A stretch of 64,000 bases of DNA from DATHBD01 sp035296325 (GCA_035296325.1 DATHBD010000023.1:186001-250000); one strand, 5' to 3'; shown: positions 43,006 through 52,129, numbered from the stretch's first letter. A program made the numbers and translations. Notes: generated from the letters alone by a model not told the origin.

Positions 43006-43341
43006 ATGCACCCGGTGCTGGATGGGCTGGCGGTCTGGTTCTCCTCCGCCGTGCGACCGGCGCACGTGATGGTGGACGGGGTGCCCAGAACGCCCAGCCA
43101 ACTGGCCGGCGCGCTGCTGCTGGCGGACGGTGCCGCCGAGCGGGTGTTCCCGCCGCAGTTGGCCGCGGCGCTCGCCGACCACCTGCGCCACACCGACGCG
43201 GCGGCGACGCCGTTGAGCTGGGAGGAGGCCGCCACCGGCATGATCTACGCCTTCGCCGGCAACCTCGACGCCGCGCGGGCGCACCTGTACGGGGTGGCCG
43301 CACCGGCCGAGCCGCCGGCGACCGGCCCACACCCCGGCTGA
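43006..43341 (+). CDS. Conserved-looking hypothetical protein, 111 residues
   Basis: A small soluble protein starts at ATG 43006 with GGGAGGGAG about 8 bases upstream. It is mostly helical, rich in Ala/Leu with scattered Trp, and has a phrase (AVRPAHVMVDGVPRTPSQLAGALLLADG) that looks like a folded domain rather than noise. No motif that I can name is present. It is divergent from pgm and convergent with the pentapeptide gene 10 bases away. Its function is unknown. Confidence 0.6.
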   Translation: MHPVLDGLAVWFSSAVRPAHVMVDGVPRTPSQLAGALLLADGAAERVFPPQLAAALADHLRHTDAAATPLSWEEAATGMIYAFAGNLDAARAHLYGVAAPAEPPATGPHPG

Positions 43342-43351
43342 CCGCCGCCGC

Positions 43352-43945
43352 TCACCGGATCTCCAGCCCGAGCCGCTGCGCGATCACCACCGCCTGCTCC
43401 GACCCGATGATCGCACCGGCTATCGCGGCGGACGCCGGCTCGAGCGCGCTCAGGTCACTGCCGCGCAGGTCGCAGCCGAGGAACGTGGCGCTGTGCAACT
43501 GTGCGCCGGACAGGTCCAGGCCGGTGAGGACCGCGTTGTCGCACATCGCGCCGGTCAGATCGACCTCCCGCATCCGCACGTCGCGCACGGTGGTGCCCCG
43601 CAGGTCGGCGCCGGCCAGGCCAGCGAACGACCAGTCTCCGCCGATCACCCGCAGCGGCCGCAGGGTCGAGCGGAGAAAGGTACTGCCGACCATCTTGCAG
43701 CCGAGGAACTCCGCCTCGAAGAAGTTGCACTTCGTGAACGTGCATCGCAGGAACGCCGAGTCGGCGTGGCGGGAGGCGTTGAAACTGACGTTGTGGAACA
43801 CGCACTCGGTGAAGACGCAGCCCCGACTCGCCGCCTCGGTGAGATCGACGTCGCTGAAGGTGCACCGGGTGTAGGACCGGTCGACGAGTTCCTCGCCGTA
43901 CCAGTCCTCGTCGGAGAACGACTCGTCTTCGAATGCGTCTGCCAC
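43352..43945 (-). CDS. Pentapeptide-repeat protein (MfpA/Qnr-like fold)
   Basis: The 197-residue protein consists of A(D/N)LXX-type pentapeptide repeats throughout (CTFSDVDLTEAASRGCVFTE, FLRCTFTKCNFFEAEFLGC, LAGADLRGTTVRDVRMREVD). These predict a right-handed beta-helix. Some repeats use Cys or Phe at the central position. Related proteins mimic DNA and protect gyrase from fluoroquinolones, but many have unknown roles, and there is no specific evidence here. It lies 20 bases downstream of the XdhC gene on the same strand, so they may be co-transcribed. Confidence 0.9.
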   Translation of the reverse strand: MADAFEDESFSDEDWYGEELVDRSYTRCTFSDVDLTEAASRGCVFTECVFHNVSFNASRHADSAFLRCTFTKCNFFEAEFLGCKMVGSTFLRSTLRPLRVIGGDWSFAGLAGADLRGTTVRDVRMREVDLTGAMCDNAVLTGLDLSGAQLHSATFLGCDLRGSDLSALEPASAAIAGAIIGSEQAVVIAQRLGLEIR

Positions 43946-43965
43946 CGGGACAGGTTAGCCGTTGC

Positions 43966-45117
43966 TCATCGGGCATCCGGCGGCGTCTGATCTGCGTCGG
44001 CGTGGATCCGGCCGGTCAGCCCGTGCAGTGGTCTGCCGCTGCCGGCCCAGCGCGCGGCGATGATCTCGGCAGCGATGCTGACCGCCGTCTCCTCCGGGGT
44101 GCGCGCACCGAGGTCGAGCCCGATCGGGGAGCGCAACCGCTCCAGCTCGACGTCGGTGAGTCCGGCCGCGCGCAGGCGGGCCAGCCGGTCGGCGGCGGTT
44201 CGGCGGGACCCCATCGCGCCGACATACGCCAGATCGAGCCGCAGGGCCACCTCGAGCAGCGGAGCGTCGAACTTCGGGTCGTGCGTCAGCACGCACACCA
44301 CGGTGCGTCCGTCCAACCGGCCCGCCTCGGCCTGCGCCCGGAGGTAGCGGTGCGGCCAGTCGACCACGACCTCGTCCGCCTCCGGGAAGCGGCGGGTGGT
44401 GGCGAAGATCGGCCGGGCATCGCAGACGGTGACGCGGTAGTTCAGCAGCACGCCGATCCGGGCCACCGCGGCGGCGAAGTCGATCGCCCCGAAGACGATC
44501 ATCCGCGGCTGCGGTGCGAACGCCGAGACGAAGACGGCCAGGTCGTCGCCCCGGCGCTGTCCGTCATAGCCGTACCGCAGCGTGCTGCTGCGGCCCGCGG
44601 CGAGCAGGCCGCGGGCATCGTCGGTGACGGCGGCGTCGAGTCGGTCCGTGCCCAGGGTGCCCTCGCTGTGCTCACCCCAGACCACGATCCGTCGGCCGAG
44701 CCGGCGCCCGGGGTCGGCGGCGCCGGCGTCGACGCAGGTGGCGACCGCGACCGGCGTGCCGGAGCGGATGCCCTGCACAACACCGCCGAGCTGGGGAAAT
44801 GTCGCCCGGTCGACCCGCTCGACGAACAGGTCGACGGTCCCGCCGCAGGTGAGACCGACCGCGAACGCGTCGTCATCGCTGACGCCGTACCGCTGGCGCA
44901 CCGGCACGCCGGTCCGCGCCGCCGTGGCGGCGAGGTCGTAGACCGCGCCCTCCACGCAGCCGCCGGAGACGCTGCCCGCGGCCGAGCCGTCCGGACCGAC
45001 CAGCAGAACGGCTCCCGCCGGGCGCGGCGCGGACCGCCAGGTGGCCACGACGGTGGCCATCCCGACCGCGTCGCCGGCGAGCCACCAGCGCTCGAGGTCC
45101 TCGAGCACGTCACGCAT
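43966..45117 (-). CDS. XdhC/CoxF-family protein (molybdenum-cofactor sulfuration/insertion)
   Basis: The 383-residue protein has an N-terminal XdhC/CoxI domain (GSVSGGCVEGAVYD and LTCGGTVDLFVE, each with a conserved Cys) and a C-terminal XdhC Rossmann domain (about 205-345; VTVCDARPIFATTRRFPEAD, YVGAMGSRRT). These proteins bind and sulfurate molybdenum cofactor for xanthine dehydrogenase or CO dehydrogenase. The usual dinucleotide motif FGAGHVA reads FGAIDFAAA here, so nucleotide binding may be altered. No xdh or cox structural genes are in the window. It is 20 bases upstream of the pentapeptide-repeat gene. Confidence 0.9.
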   Translation of the reverse strand: MRDVLEDLERWWLAGDAVGMATVVATWRSAPRPAGAVLLVGPDGSAAGSVSGGCVEGAVYDLAATAARTGVPVRQRYGVSDDDAFAVGLTCGGTVDLFVERVDRATFPQLGGVVQGIRSGTPVAVATCVDAGAADPGRRLGRRIVVWGEHSEGTLGTDRLDAAVTDDARGLLAAGRSSTLRYGYDGQRRGDDLAVFVSAFAPQPRMIVFGAIDFAAAVARIGVLLNYRVTVCDARPIFATTRRFPEADEVVVDWPHRYLRAQAEAGRLDGRTVVCVLTHDPKFDAPLLEVALRLDLAYVGAMGSRRTAADRLARLRAAGLTDVELERLRSPIGLDLGARTPEETAVSIAAEIIAARWAGSGRPLHGLTGRIHADADQTPPDAR

Positions 45118-45260
45118 CCGGTATCACCGCACCACACTCCCGCACTGATCCACTATGCGCCGCGACCGGTGGCCCGGTGGCGGGCGGTGGCCGTAGGATG
45201 GGCTACCACCAGCGTGTTGCCCGTCTGGATGCCGCCGGACTACCGGTTCAGGAGTGTGTT

Positions 45261-45596
45261 GTGGATCAGACGGTTCGGGTGAGTCCGACGTCGGACGGAC
45301 TGCTGTCCATCGAGCTCTTCGGTGAGATCGACTTCAGCAACTGTGCCGCGGTGGTCGCGGAGGTGAGCCCAGCCGTCACCGATGCCCGCCCGCGGGAGGT
45401 GCGCGTCGATCTGAGCGGCGTGACGTTTCTCGACTCCTCGGGGATCGGGGTCCTGGTCACCGTGTACCGGGCGGCGCTGGCGGCCGACGCGGGATACCGG
45501 GTCGTCAGCCCCACCCGGTTCGTGTACGAGCAGTTGCGGATGACCGGCCTGGTGGACCTGTTCGGCATCGAGCCACCCGCGATGTCGGTCTCTTGA
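45261..45596 (+). CDS. STAS-domain anti-sigma factor antagonist (SpoIIAA/RsbV-like)
   Basis: The 111-residue single STAS domain has the phosphorylatable Ser in VDLSGVTFLDSSGIGVLV (DSSG). Unphosphorylated, it would bind the kinase-type anti-sigma factor and free a sigma factor. I chose GTG 45261 with AGGAG 6 bases upstream; 28 upstream codons in frame are not family-like. It is followed 72 bases later by the PP2C phosphatase and then the kinase, giving the three parts of a partner-switch in one direction. Confidence 0.9.
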   Translation: MDQTVRVSPTSDGLLSIELFGEIDFSNCAAVVAEVSPAVTDARPREVRVDLSGVTFLDSSGIGVLVTVYRAALAADAGYRVVSPTRFVYEQLRMTGLVDLFGIEPPAMSVS

Positions 45597-45668
45597 CGTT
45601 CGGCGGTTCCACCGGCGTGGGCCGGTGCCCACAGCCACCGGTGCGGGCAGGAAGGCGGGTGAGAGGTA

Positions 45669-48062
45669 GTGGAGGCGCGGCAGGTGTACACCGAGGCCAT
45701 GGAGCGTCTCCGCGCGTCTGTCCGCCGTCCGGCCGGTGAGGCCCGGCGTACGGTGATCGATCGCGCCGTCGGCCTGCTCGCCGGCCGGCTGCAGTGCCGC
45801 CTGGAAGAGGCGCACCGTCATCTCCTCCGGCTCGCAGCGGAGCAGAGTCGCGGCGTCGACGACGTGGCGGTAGCGGTGATCGAGTTGCTCGAGGTAGACG
45901 CGCCGCTTGGCGAGCTGACGAACGCGTGGGGTGGAGAACCGGTGCCGCGTGGCGATGCGGCCAGGCTGTTGGCCGGCTCGGCGGATCGGCCGCCGGGCCG
46001 CTCCGGGGCGGACAGCCTCGCGTACGACCTGCAGAGCCGGCTGACCACGCCCGACGGCGCGCCCGTCGTGGTGTTGGCCGCGACCTCGCCGGAGGGCGGG
46101 ATCCGCCTGCTCGGCCGCGCCGGGGCGCTCGCCGGCGATCTGCCGGAGTGGTGGTGGCTGCCGGCCGAGGTCACCGAGGAGGCGGCCGCAGCCGTGCGCC
46201 AGGGGCAACCGGTGTGGTCAGCGGCCGGCGCGGATCCGGTCCCCAGCGATCCGGCGCTGACCGGTGCGTCCGCCGCTGATCCGGGTGCCCCGGCCGGGCC
46301 GCGATGGCCGACCCGGGCGTGGCTGCCCGTGCGGAGCCAGCGTGGCGTTGTGGCGCTGGTCGGGCTGCTGTGGCCGACGGCCTATCCGTTGGATGCCGGC
46401 GCCCGGCTGGCGGTGGCCCGCGCCGCCGCTGACACCCGCCGGCAACTGCGTCGGCTGCTCACCGCTGGCGCGGCGGCAACCGGCGGCCCGGGCTGGCCGG
46501 GCAGTGTCCAGGAGATTCTGGATGTTCTTCCGGGTGCGGTGGCCCTCCTGGTCCCGGTGCGCGATGCCGGTGGAGAGATCGTCGACTTCGTGATCGGGGC
46601 GGCGAGTCCCGAGGCGAGCGATGTGATGGGCCGATCGGGGGCGCAACTCGTCGGGCTGCGCATCACCGAGGCGTACGTGACCGACACCGAAGGCGAGCTG
46701 TGGGCGGCCTATCACCGCGTCCTCGCCACCGGGCGGGCGGAGCAGGTCGGCCCGTTCGCCTACCGGGCGGAGGCCGAGGGCACCGTCGCCGAGTCCAGAT
46801 ACTCCGTGCGGGCCCGCCGGCTGGGCGGCGCGCTGGTGATCACCTGGGTGCACCACGACGACGACGAGGTGCGCCTCGCGGCCCGGATCGAGCAGACCGA
46901 GCGGCTGGGCAACCTCGGCTGGGGCGAGTGGGACATGCTCACCGGCCGGGTGGTCTGGTCCGACCAGGTGTACCGCATCTATGAACGGGACCCCGCCCTG
47001 GGACCACTCTCCCAGGATGAGGCGCAGGCAGCTGCGTTGCCGGAGGACCTGGCGGTCCGCGCCGCGGCGGCGGAGGCCTTCGTCCGGGGCGAGAGCGTGG
47101 ACTACGTGTCGCGGATCCGGGTGCGCGACCGGGTCAAGTACATCCGGACCGTGGCCGACGCCGTCCGCGACGCGGCCGGCCAGCCGCTGAAGATCTACGG
47201 GATCGTGCAGGACGTCACCGCCCGGGAGACGATGCGTGCCCGTCTGGACGAAATCCAGCAGCAGCTCGTGGAGCAGGAGCGCACGCTGCAGGCCGAGCAC
47301 CGCGTCGCGTCCCAACTGCAGAGCATCATCCTGCCGATTCCGGACGGACCGATCGATCTGCCGGGGCTCCGGGTGGGTGTGCGGTACCTGCCCGCGGAGG
47401 ATCTGAGCCATGTCGGCGGCGACTGGTACCACGCGGTCGCCCTCGCCGACGGTTCCACGCTGCTGGCGGTCGGCGACGTGGCCGGGCACGGCATGCTGGC
47501 CGCCACCACCATGGCGCAGGTCCGGCACGGGCTGCGCGGACTGATCGTCACCACGACCGAGCCCGCCGAGCTGATGGCGCGGCTCAACCAGCTCATGGTG
47601 GAGACCGCCAACGACAACCCGGCGGCCACCGCGACCGCCGTGATCGCCCGGTACGATCCGGCGCGGCAACTGCTGACCTGGGCCCAGGCCGGCCACCCGG
47701 CGCCACTGCTCAGCCGGGGCGGGGTGAGCACGCCGCTCCCGCGGCCGGCCGGGATCCTGCTCGGCGTGACGACACAGGCCCGGTATGAGTCCGGCACCGT
47801 CGCGTTCGTGCCCGGTGATGTGCTGATCCTCTACACCGATGGGCTGGTGGAGCACCGCAGCCGGACCCTGGACGAGGGCATGGCAGCGGTCATCGAGACG
47901 ATCGATCGGACCATCAGGAACAACCCGGACCAGCCGCTGGCAGCGCTGCTGGCCCAGCTGCAACGGGCCAACCCGGAAGACGACACCTGCGTGCTGGCCG
48001 CCCGGCCGCTCGTTTCCCCTCCGCGCAACGCCCTGACCGGCAGTGAGGTCCATCATGGCTGA
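45669..48062 (+). CDS. PP2C (SpoIIE-type) phosphatase with N-terminal ANTAR, GAF and PAS domains
   Basis: The 797-residue protein has an ANTAR-like three-helix domain at about 22-78 (TVIDRAVGLLAGRLQCRLEE, then AHRHLLRLAAEQSRGVDDVA). A GAF-like region follows (about 100-255), then two PAS-like modules (about 275-400 and 405-520), a short coiled coil and a SpoIIE phosphatase domain (about 555-785). The phosphatase metal-binding residues are visible in HVGGDWYHA, VGDVAGHG, YTDGLVEH and EDDTCVLA. It would dephosphorylate the upstream STAS protein in response to signals sensed by GAF/PAS. The start is a GTG; the stop overlaps the kinase start by 8 bases. Confidence 0.9.
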   Translation: MEARQVYTEAMERLRASVRRPAGEARRTVIDRAVGLLAGRLQCRLEEAHRHLLRLAAEQSRGVDDVAVAVIELLEVDAPLGELTNAWGGEPVPRGDAARLLAGSADRPPGRSGADSLAYDLQSRLTTPDGAPVVVLAATSPEGGIRLLGRAGALAGDLPEWWWLPAEVTEEAAAAVRQGQPVWSAAGADPVPSDPALTGASAADPGAPAGPRWPTRAWLPVRSQRGVVALVGLLWPTAYPLDAGARLAVARAAADTRRQLRRLLTAGAAATGGPGWPGSVQEILDVLPGAVALLVPVRDAGGEIVDFVIGAASPEASDVMGRSGAQLVGLRITEAYVTDTEGELWAAYHRVLATGRAEQVGPFAYRAEAEGTVAESRYSVRARRLGGALVITWVHHDDDEVRLAARIEQTERLGNLGWGEWDMLTGRVVWSDQVYRIYERDPALGPLSQDEAQAAALPEDLAVRAAAAEAFVRGESVDYVSRIRVRDRVKYIRTVADAVRDAAGQPLKIYGIVQDVTARETMRARLDEIQQQLVEQERTLQAEHRVASQLQSIILPIPDGPIDLPGLRVGVRYLPAEDLSHVGGDWYHAVALADGSTLLAVGDVAGHGMLAATTMAQVRHGLRGLIVTTTEPAELMARLNQLMVETANDNPAATATAVIARYDPARQLLTWAQAGHPAPLLSRGGVSTPLPRPAGILLGVTTQARYESGTVAFVPGDVLILYTDGLVEHRSRTLDEGMAAVIETIDRTIRNNPDQPLAALLAQLQRANPEDDTCVLAARPLVSPPRNALTGSEVHHG

Positions 48063-48507
48063 GCCCGACATCGATCCGCGCCGCGGAGCGACCGCGGATC
48101 CCACCGCGGTGCGCCGGGAGCCGCTGGTCCTGCCGTTCACCCTGGACAACTTCGTGCCGACGCGGCATGCGGTGCGCGCCTACGCGACCGGGACCGGGCT
48201 GAGCGACATGCGCCTGTACCACGTCGTGGTCGCGGTGAGCGAACTGATGAGCAACGCCGTGCAGCACGGCGGCGGCAGCGGGACCCTGCGGATGTGGGCC
48301 GATGACAGGCGCCTGTACTGCGAGGTGGCCGACCAGGGTCCGGGAATTCCGGGTGGTCAGATCAACGGCTACCACCTGCCCGATCCCACCGAGGTGCGGG
48401 GTCGGGGCATCTGGCTGACCCGGCAGATCTGTGACCGGGTCGACGTGCAGACCGGTCCGTCCGGCACGACGGTGCGGGTCTCGTGCACCTTGCAGGAGGA
48501 GTCGTGA
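48055..48507 (+). CDS. RsbW/SpoIIAB-like anti-sigma serine kinase
   Basis: The 150-residue GHKL ATPase carries the N-box in VAVSELMSNAVQHGG, the ATP-lid Asp in EVADQGPGIPGG, and RGRGIWLTRQICDRVDVQ. It should phosphorylate the STAS protein two genes upstream and hold a sigma factor. ATG 48055 overlaps the phosphatase stop (ATGGCTGA), so it is translationally coupled; a GTG at 48043 is less likely. No sigma factor gene lies within 15 kb on either side, so the target is encoded elsewhere or may not be a sigma factor. Confidence 0.9.
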   Translation: MAEPDIDPRRGATADPTAVRREPLVLPFTLDNFVPTRHAVRAYATGTGLSDMRLYHVVVAVSELMSNAVQHGGGSGTLRMWADDRRLYCEVADQGPGIPGGQINGYHLPDPTEVRGRGIWLTRQICDRVDVQTGPSGTTVRVSCTLQEES

Positions 48508-48511
48508 CGCG

Positions 48512-49924
48512 TCAGCGGTCCGCCGGTAGGCGACCGCGGGCCACGGCGGCGAGCAGCGCCCGGTGGTCCCGCTCGGTCTGATCCGCATAGCTGCGGGCGA
48601 ACCGGCACATCGCCCGGTCCAGCTTGCGCCCGGTTCCGACGTACCCGGCGATCATGGATGCCCCACTGGTGCGCGCGTGCCCCTTGGCGAGCAGGAAGCC
48701 GCAGATCCCCGCGTAGTCGGCGAGCGCGGCGGCGTCGATCCCGTCAACCGTGATCGCGCCCTTCATGTCGCGGAACTGCCGTACGTAGTACTGCCGGCCG
48801 TCGATGGTGGTCCAGCCCAGCAGTGGGTCGCTGACCGTCTGCAGGGCCTGCTGGTACTCCACCACCCGCTGGCCCTGGTGCGCGTGCCAGGCGGAGTCGC
48901 CGTGGGCGAACCGGGCCACGACGGAGCGCCGTGCCTCCTTCAACTGCAGGAAGAGCACGTCGTCCGGGCTGCTTCCCTCGCACAGGGCGACGTACGCCCG
49001 CAGCCCCACCGAACCCACGCCGACCACCTTGTGCGCGATGTCCACCAGGCTGTACCCGCCGACCACCCGGGCCCAGTGCGGCGGGAGCCGCTGCAGGTAC
49101 TCGTCGAGTGCCACCGCGATCCGGTCCGCCTCGCCGGGGCTCAGTCGGGTGATCAGGGGTGGTTCCTCGACGATGCGGCGGGCCCCGTCCCGCTGCTCGG
49201 TGAATCGGGGCAGCGCCCGGTCGCTGGTACGCCGCCGGGCCCGGTCGGCCGCGCGTTCGATCTCCGCGCGCAGGGTCGCCTGTCGCGCGGCCAGTCGCAG
49301 CCGGTCGAGGTCGAGCCGTTCGAAGGAGCGGGCCAGTAGCGGCTGTTCGGCCAGGTCGATGATCTGGTGCCGGTACGACTCCACGCAGCGCGCCACCGCG
49401 TCGGCACAGGCGGACTCGCCCGAGGAGTTCTGCCGGCCGGCCACCCACACGCTGGCGACCAGTCGGCGCAGGTCCCACTCCCATGCGCCCGGATGTGCCT
49501 CGTCGAAGTCGTTGAGGTCGAAGACCAGGTCGCGTTCGGGGGAGGCGTAGAAACCGAAGTTGCCCAGATGGGCGTCGCCGCAGATCACCGGTGTGATGCC
49601 GGTGGCGGGCAGACCGGCGAAGTCCTCAGCCATGATCGCCGCCGCGCCGCGCAGAAACGCGTACGGCGATGCCGCCATCCGCCCGACCCGGACCGGCACC
49701 AGGTCGGTCACCCGACCCTCATTGGCCTCGGCGATGAGGTCCACCGGGTCCGCCCGCCCGACCGGCACGTCCCACCCGCCCAAGGCCGAGCGGGGCACTC
49801 CGTGGCGCAGGGCTCGACCCAGCGCGTAGCGCTCGGCCCGCGGCGTCGCCGCCCGCCGCAGCGAGACGAAACCCTGATCGTCGGCGGAGGCCAGGACGAC
49901 GTGTCGATCGTGGCCGGTGCTCAT
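48512..49924 (-). CDS. DUF2252-family kinase-fold protein
   Basis: The 470-residue protein matches DUF2252. The YAFLRGAAAIMAEDFAGLP motif is followed by the catalytic-loop-like VICGDAHLGNFGFY (GDxHxxN) and FDLNDFDEAHPGAWEWDLRRL (metal-binding DFDE), as in aminoglycoside-phosphotransferase-like kinases. The C-terminal half contains VGVGSVGLRAYVALCEG and the DUF2252 segment RQFRDMKGAI. Its substrate is unknown. It lies convergent to the partner-switch operon, only 4 bases after the kinase gene, and is divergent from an MFS transporter by 35 bases. Confidence 0.92.
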   Translation of the reverse strand: MSTGHDRHVVLASADDQGFVSLRRAATPRAERYALGRALRHGVPRSALGGWDVPVGRADPVDLIAEANEGRVTDLVPVRVGRMAASPYAFLRGAAAIMAEDFAGLPATGITPVICGDAHLGNFGFYASPERDLVFDLNDFDEAHPGAWEWDLRRLVASVWVAGRQNSSGESACADAVARCVESYRHQIIDLAEQPLLARSFERLDLDRLRLAARQATLRAEIERAADRARRRTSDRALPRFTEQRDGARRIVEEPPLITRLSPGEADRIAVALDEYLQRLPPHWARVVGGYSLVDIAHKVVGVGSVGLRAYVALCEGSSPDDVLFLQLKEARRSVVARFAHGDSAWHAHQGQRVVEYQQALQTVSDPLLGWTTIDGRQYYVRQFRDMKGAITVDGIDAAALADYAGICGFLLAKGHARTSGASMIAGYVGTGRKLDRAMCRFARSYADQTERDHRALLAAVARGRLPADR

Positions 49925-49959
49925 CGACGCTGAATCTACCGGTCTGGCAGATTGACCGG

Positions 49960-51210
49960 ATGACCGCGCCAGCGACCGTCCGCACTTCGCTGCTCGTCCT
50001 CGCCTACGTGGCGTTCGTCAGCCTCGCCCTGCCCGACGGCCTGCTGGGCGTCGGGTGGCCGTCGATGCGGTCCACGCTCGGCGTCTCCACCGAGGCGGTC
50101 GGCCTGCTGCTGTTCGCCGGTACCGCCGGCTACCTCACGTCGAGCGTGGCGGCCGGGTTCACCATCGCCCGACTCGGGGTGGGGTGGCTGCTCGCCGGCA
50201 GTACCGCCCTGACCGGCGTCGCCCTCGCCGGGTTCGGGCTCTCGCCCGCCTTCGCCGTGCTGATCCCGTGCGCGCTGCTCGGCGGCTTCGGTGGCGGGGC
50301 CATCGACTCCGGTCTGAACGCGTACGCCGCGGGCGCGTTCGGGCCGCGGCAGATGAACTGGATGCACGCCTTCTTCGGCCTGGGCGCGACGCTCGGGCCA
50401 CTGATCATGACGGGCACGCTGGGCGCCGGCCTCTCCTGGAGATGGGGCTACGGCATCGTGGCCACCGCCCAGTGCGTGCTGGCCCTGGCGTTCGTGCGCA
50501 CGGCCCGGATGTGGGCGCAGCGGAGCCCGACGCGCCCGGTCGGCGACGCGGCGACGGCGACCGCCGCTGCGCGCCCACGCAGTCGCGAAACGCTGGTGAT
50601 GCCGGCGGTGTGGCTCGGCGTCGCGGCGTTCGCGGTGTACGTCGCGATCGAGGTCGGCGCCGGGCTCTGGGCCTTCCTGTTCCTCACCGACGGGCGGGGT
50701 CTGAGCGCCACCGTCGCCGGCCTCTGCGTGTCGGGGTACTGGGGGAGCCTGCTGGTCGGACGGGTGCTGCACGGCGTGGCGGGGGAGCGGTTGAAGCCAT
50801 CCCGGGTGCTGGTGGCCAGCCTGGTGGGCATGGCGGCCGGGGCGCTGGTGATGGCCGTCCCCGGCCCCGGATGGCTGGCCGTATTCGGCCTGGCCGTTCT
50901 CGGGTTCGCCGCCGCGCCGGTGTTCCCGCTGCTCACCCTGACAACGGCGGATCGGGTGGGCGCGGCCCACGCCGACCGGGCGATCGGCATGCAGATCGCC
51001 GGCGCCGGACTCGGCGCGGCGCTCATCCCGGCCGGGATCGGGGTGCTGCTGTCCCGGACCGCCGTGACCGCGCTCGGGCCGGCGCTGCTGGTGCTCTGCA
51101 TGCTCCTCATCGCGCTCTACGCGACCATGCGCCGGTCGGCGGCGAGGCCCCGGGTCCACGGTGGAGCGGACGTGTCACCGATCGGCCCGGCGCACCGTCG
51201 TGGGGAGTGA
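49960..51210 (+). CDS. MFS transporter (FucP-like group)
   Basis: The 416-residue protein has twelve membrane helices. N-terminal segments VSLALPDGLLGVGWPSMRST and NWMHAFFGLGATLGPLIM match the fucose permease-like branch that imports sugars or exports small solutes. A charged loop (RTARMWAQRSPTRP) separates the halves. There are no sugar-metabolism genes directly attached, so the substrate remains open. The ATG is closely spaced to the divergent DUF2252 gene (35 bases), so both promoters overlap. Confidence 0.9.
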   Translation: MTAPATVRTSLLVLAYVAFVSLALPDGLLGVGWPSMRSTLGVSTEAVGLLLFAGTAGYLTSSVAAGFTIARLGVGWLLAGSTALTGVALAGFGLSPAFAVLIPCALLGGFGGGAIDSGLNAYAAGAFGPRQMNWMHAFFGLGATLGPLIMTGTLGAGLSWRWGYGIVATAQCVLALAFVRTARMWAQRSPTRPVGDAATATAAARPRSRETLVMPAVWLGVAAFAVYVAIEVGAGLWAFLFLTDGRGLSATVAGLCVSGYWGSLLVGRVLHGVAGERLKPSRVLVASLVGMAAGALVMAVPGPGWLAVFGLAVLGFAAAPVFPLLTLTTADRVGAAHADRAIGMQIAGAGLGAALIPAGIGVLLSRTAVTALGPALLVLCMLLIALYATMRRSAARPRVHGGADVSPIGPAHRRGE

Positions 51211-51265
51211 CGTGCTGCGGTGTGTCTCGTGGACACGGGCGCACCGCGTGGTGTAAGCCAGAAGG

Positions 51266-51601
51266 ATGATCCGTATCGCGCGTATTCTGATCGCCGGTGT
51301 CATGCTCGCCGGCGTGCTCACCGTCGCGTCGGCCTCGCCCGCGCTGGCCCGCTGTCTCCCCGACCCCGCCCCGTCGCCGTACGCGTTCACCGGCACGGTG
51401 GTGGCCACGCGGTGGGACGGTCGCCTGGCCCGGGTGCGTACCGACGGCGGCCGGGTCGTCATCGTCAGGGGCGGCGCCAGCCGGCTGTCGGTCACGTCGG
51501 TCGACCGGTACTACGAGGTCGGTCAGCGCTACGAGTTCCACCCGACCAACGATCGCAGCCCGTACCTCGACAACCTCTGCACCGCCACCCGACCGCTGTA
51601 G
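51266..51601 (+). CDS. Small secreted protein, 111 residues (paralogue 1 of a tandem pair)
   Basis: The product has a Sec signal peptide (IRIARILIAGVMLAGVLTVA, cleavage near ASPALA) and a mature domain of about 82 residues with two Cys, one right after cleavage (ARCLPDPAPSPYAFTGTVV) and one near the end (DNLCTATRPL). These probably form a disulfide. The alternating hydrophobic pattern (RLARVRTDGGRVVIVRGG) suggests an OB/NTR-like beta-barrel; that is inference. About two thirds of its residues are identical to the protein encoded at 52184, without gaps. The DinB-like gene lies between them. Its function is unknown. Confidence 0.8.
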   Translation: MIRIARILIAGVMLAGVLTVASASPALARCLPDPAPSPYAFTGTVVATRWDGRLARVRTDGGRVVIVRGGASRLSVTSVDRYYEVGQRYEFHPTNDRSPYLDNLCTATRPL

Positions 51602-51631
51602 CGCAGACGGCTGACGCGTAGCCTCCGCAAC

Positions 51632-52129
51632 GTGTCCGCCATCCCGGAAACCTTCGCCGTCGACGTCTTCGGTCAGCCCGTCCGGGCCCAGTTCGAGGTG
51701 TTCCTGGACGAACACCGCGGCATGCTCAACCGTTGCCTGGACGGGCTGACCGAGGAGCAGGCGCGCCGATCGCTGGTGCCCTCCCGCACCACGCTGCTGG
51801 GTCTGGTGAAGCACGCGACGTTCGTCGAGCAGGTGTGGTTCGACGAAGCCGTCACGTGCCGGTCGCGCGCCGAGATCGGCATACCGGCGACGCCGGACGA
51901 GTCGTTCCTCCTCGACGACAGCGACACCATCGCCGCGGTGCGGCGAGCCCACCGGGACGCCTGCGAAGCGTCACGCCGCGCCACGTCGCCCCTTGCTCTG
52001 GACGACCTGGTCCGCGGCAACCGGCGCGGCCCGCTGCCGCTGCGCTGGGTGTACCTGCATGTGCTGCGCGAGCTCGCCCAACACTGCGGGCACGCCGACA
52101 TCCTGCGGGAGCAGCTCACCCGGGAATAG
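51632..52129 (+). CDS. DinB/DUF664-family protein (thiol S-transferase-like)
   Basis: The 165-residue four-helix-bundle protein has His residues positioned as a metal triad: LVKHATFVEQVWFDE (first His about 48) and ELAQHCGHADILREQL (two His about 147 and 151). DUF664/DinB members in actinobacteria include mycothiol-dependent enzymes that use zinc. This one could detoxify electrophiles with mycothiol. The start is a GTG. It sits 30 bases after the first small secreted protein and 54 before its paralogue, so the three may be co-transcribed. Confidence 0.88.
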   Translation: MSAIPETFAVDVFGQPVRAQFEVFLDEHRGMLNRCLDGLTEEQARRSLVPSRTTLLGLVKHATFVEQVWFDEAVTCRSRAEIGIPATPDESFLLDDSDTIAAVRRAHRDACEASRRATSPLALDDLVRGNRRGPLPLRWVYLHVLRELAQHCGHADILREQLTRE

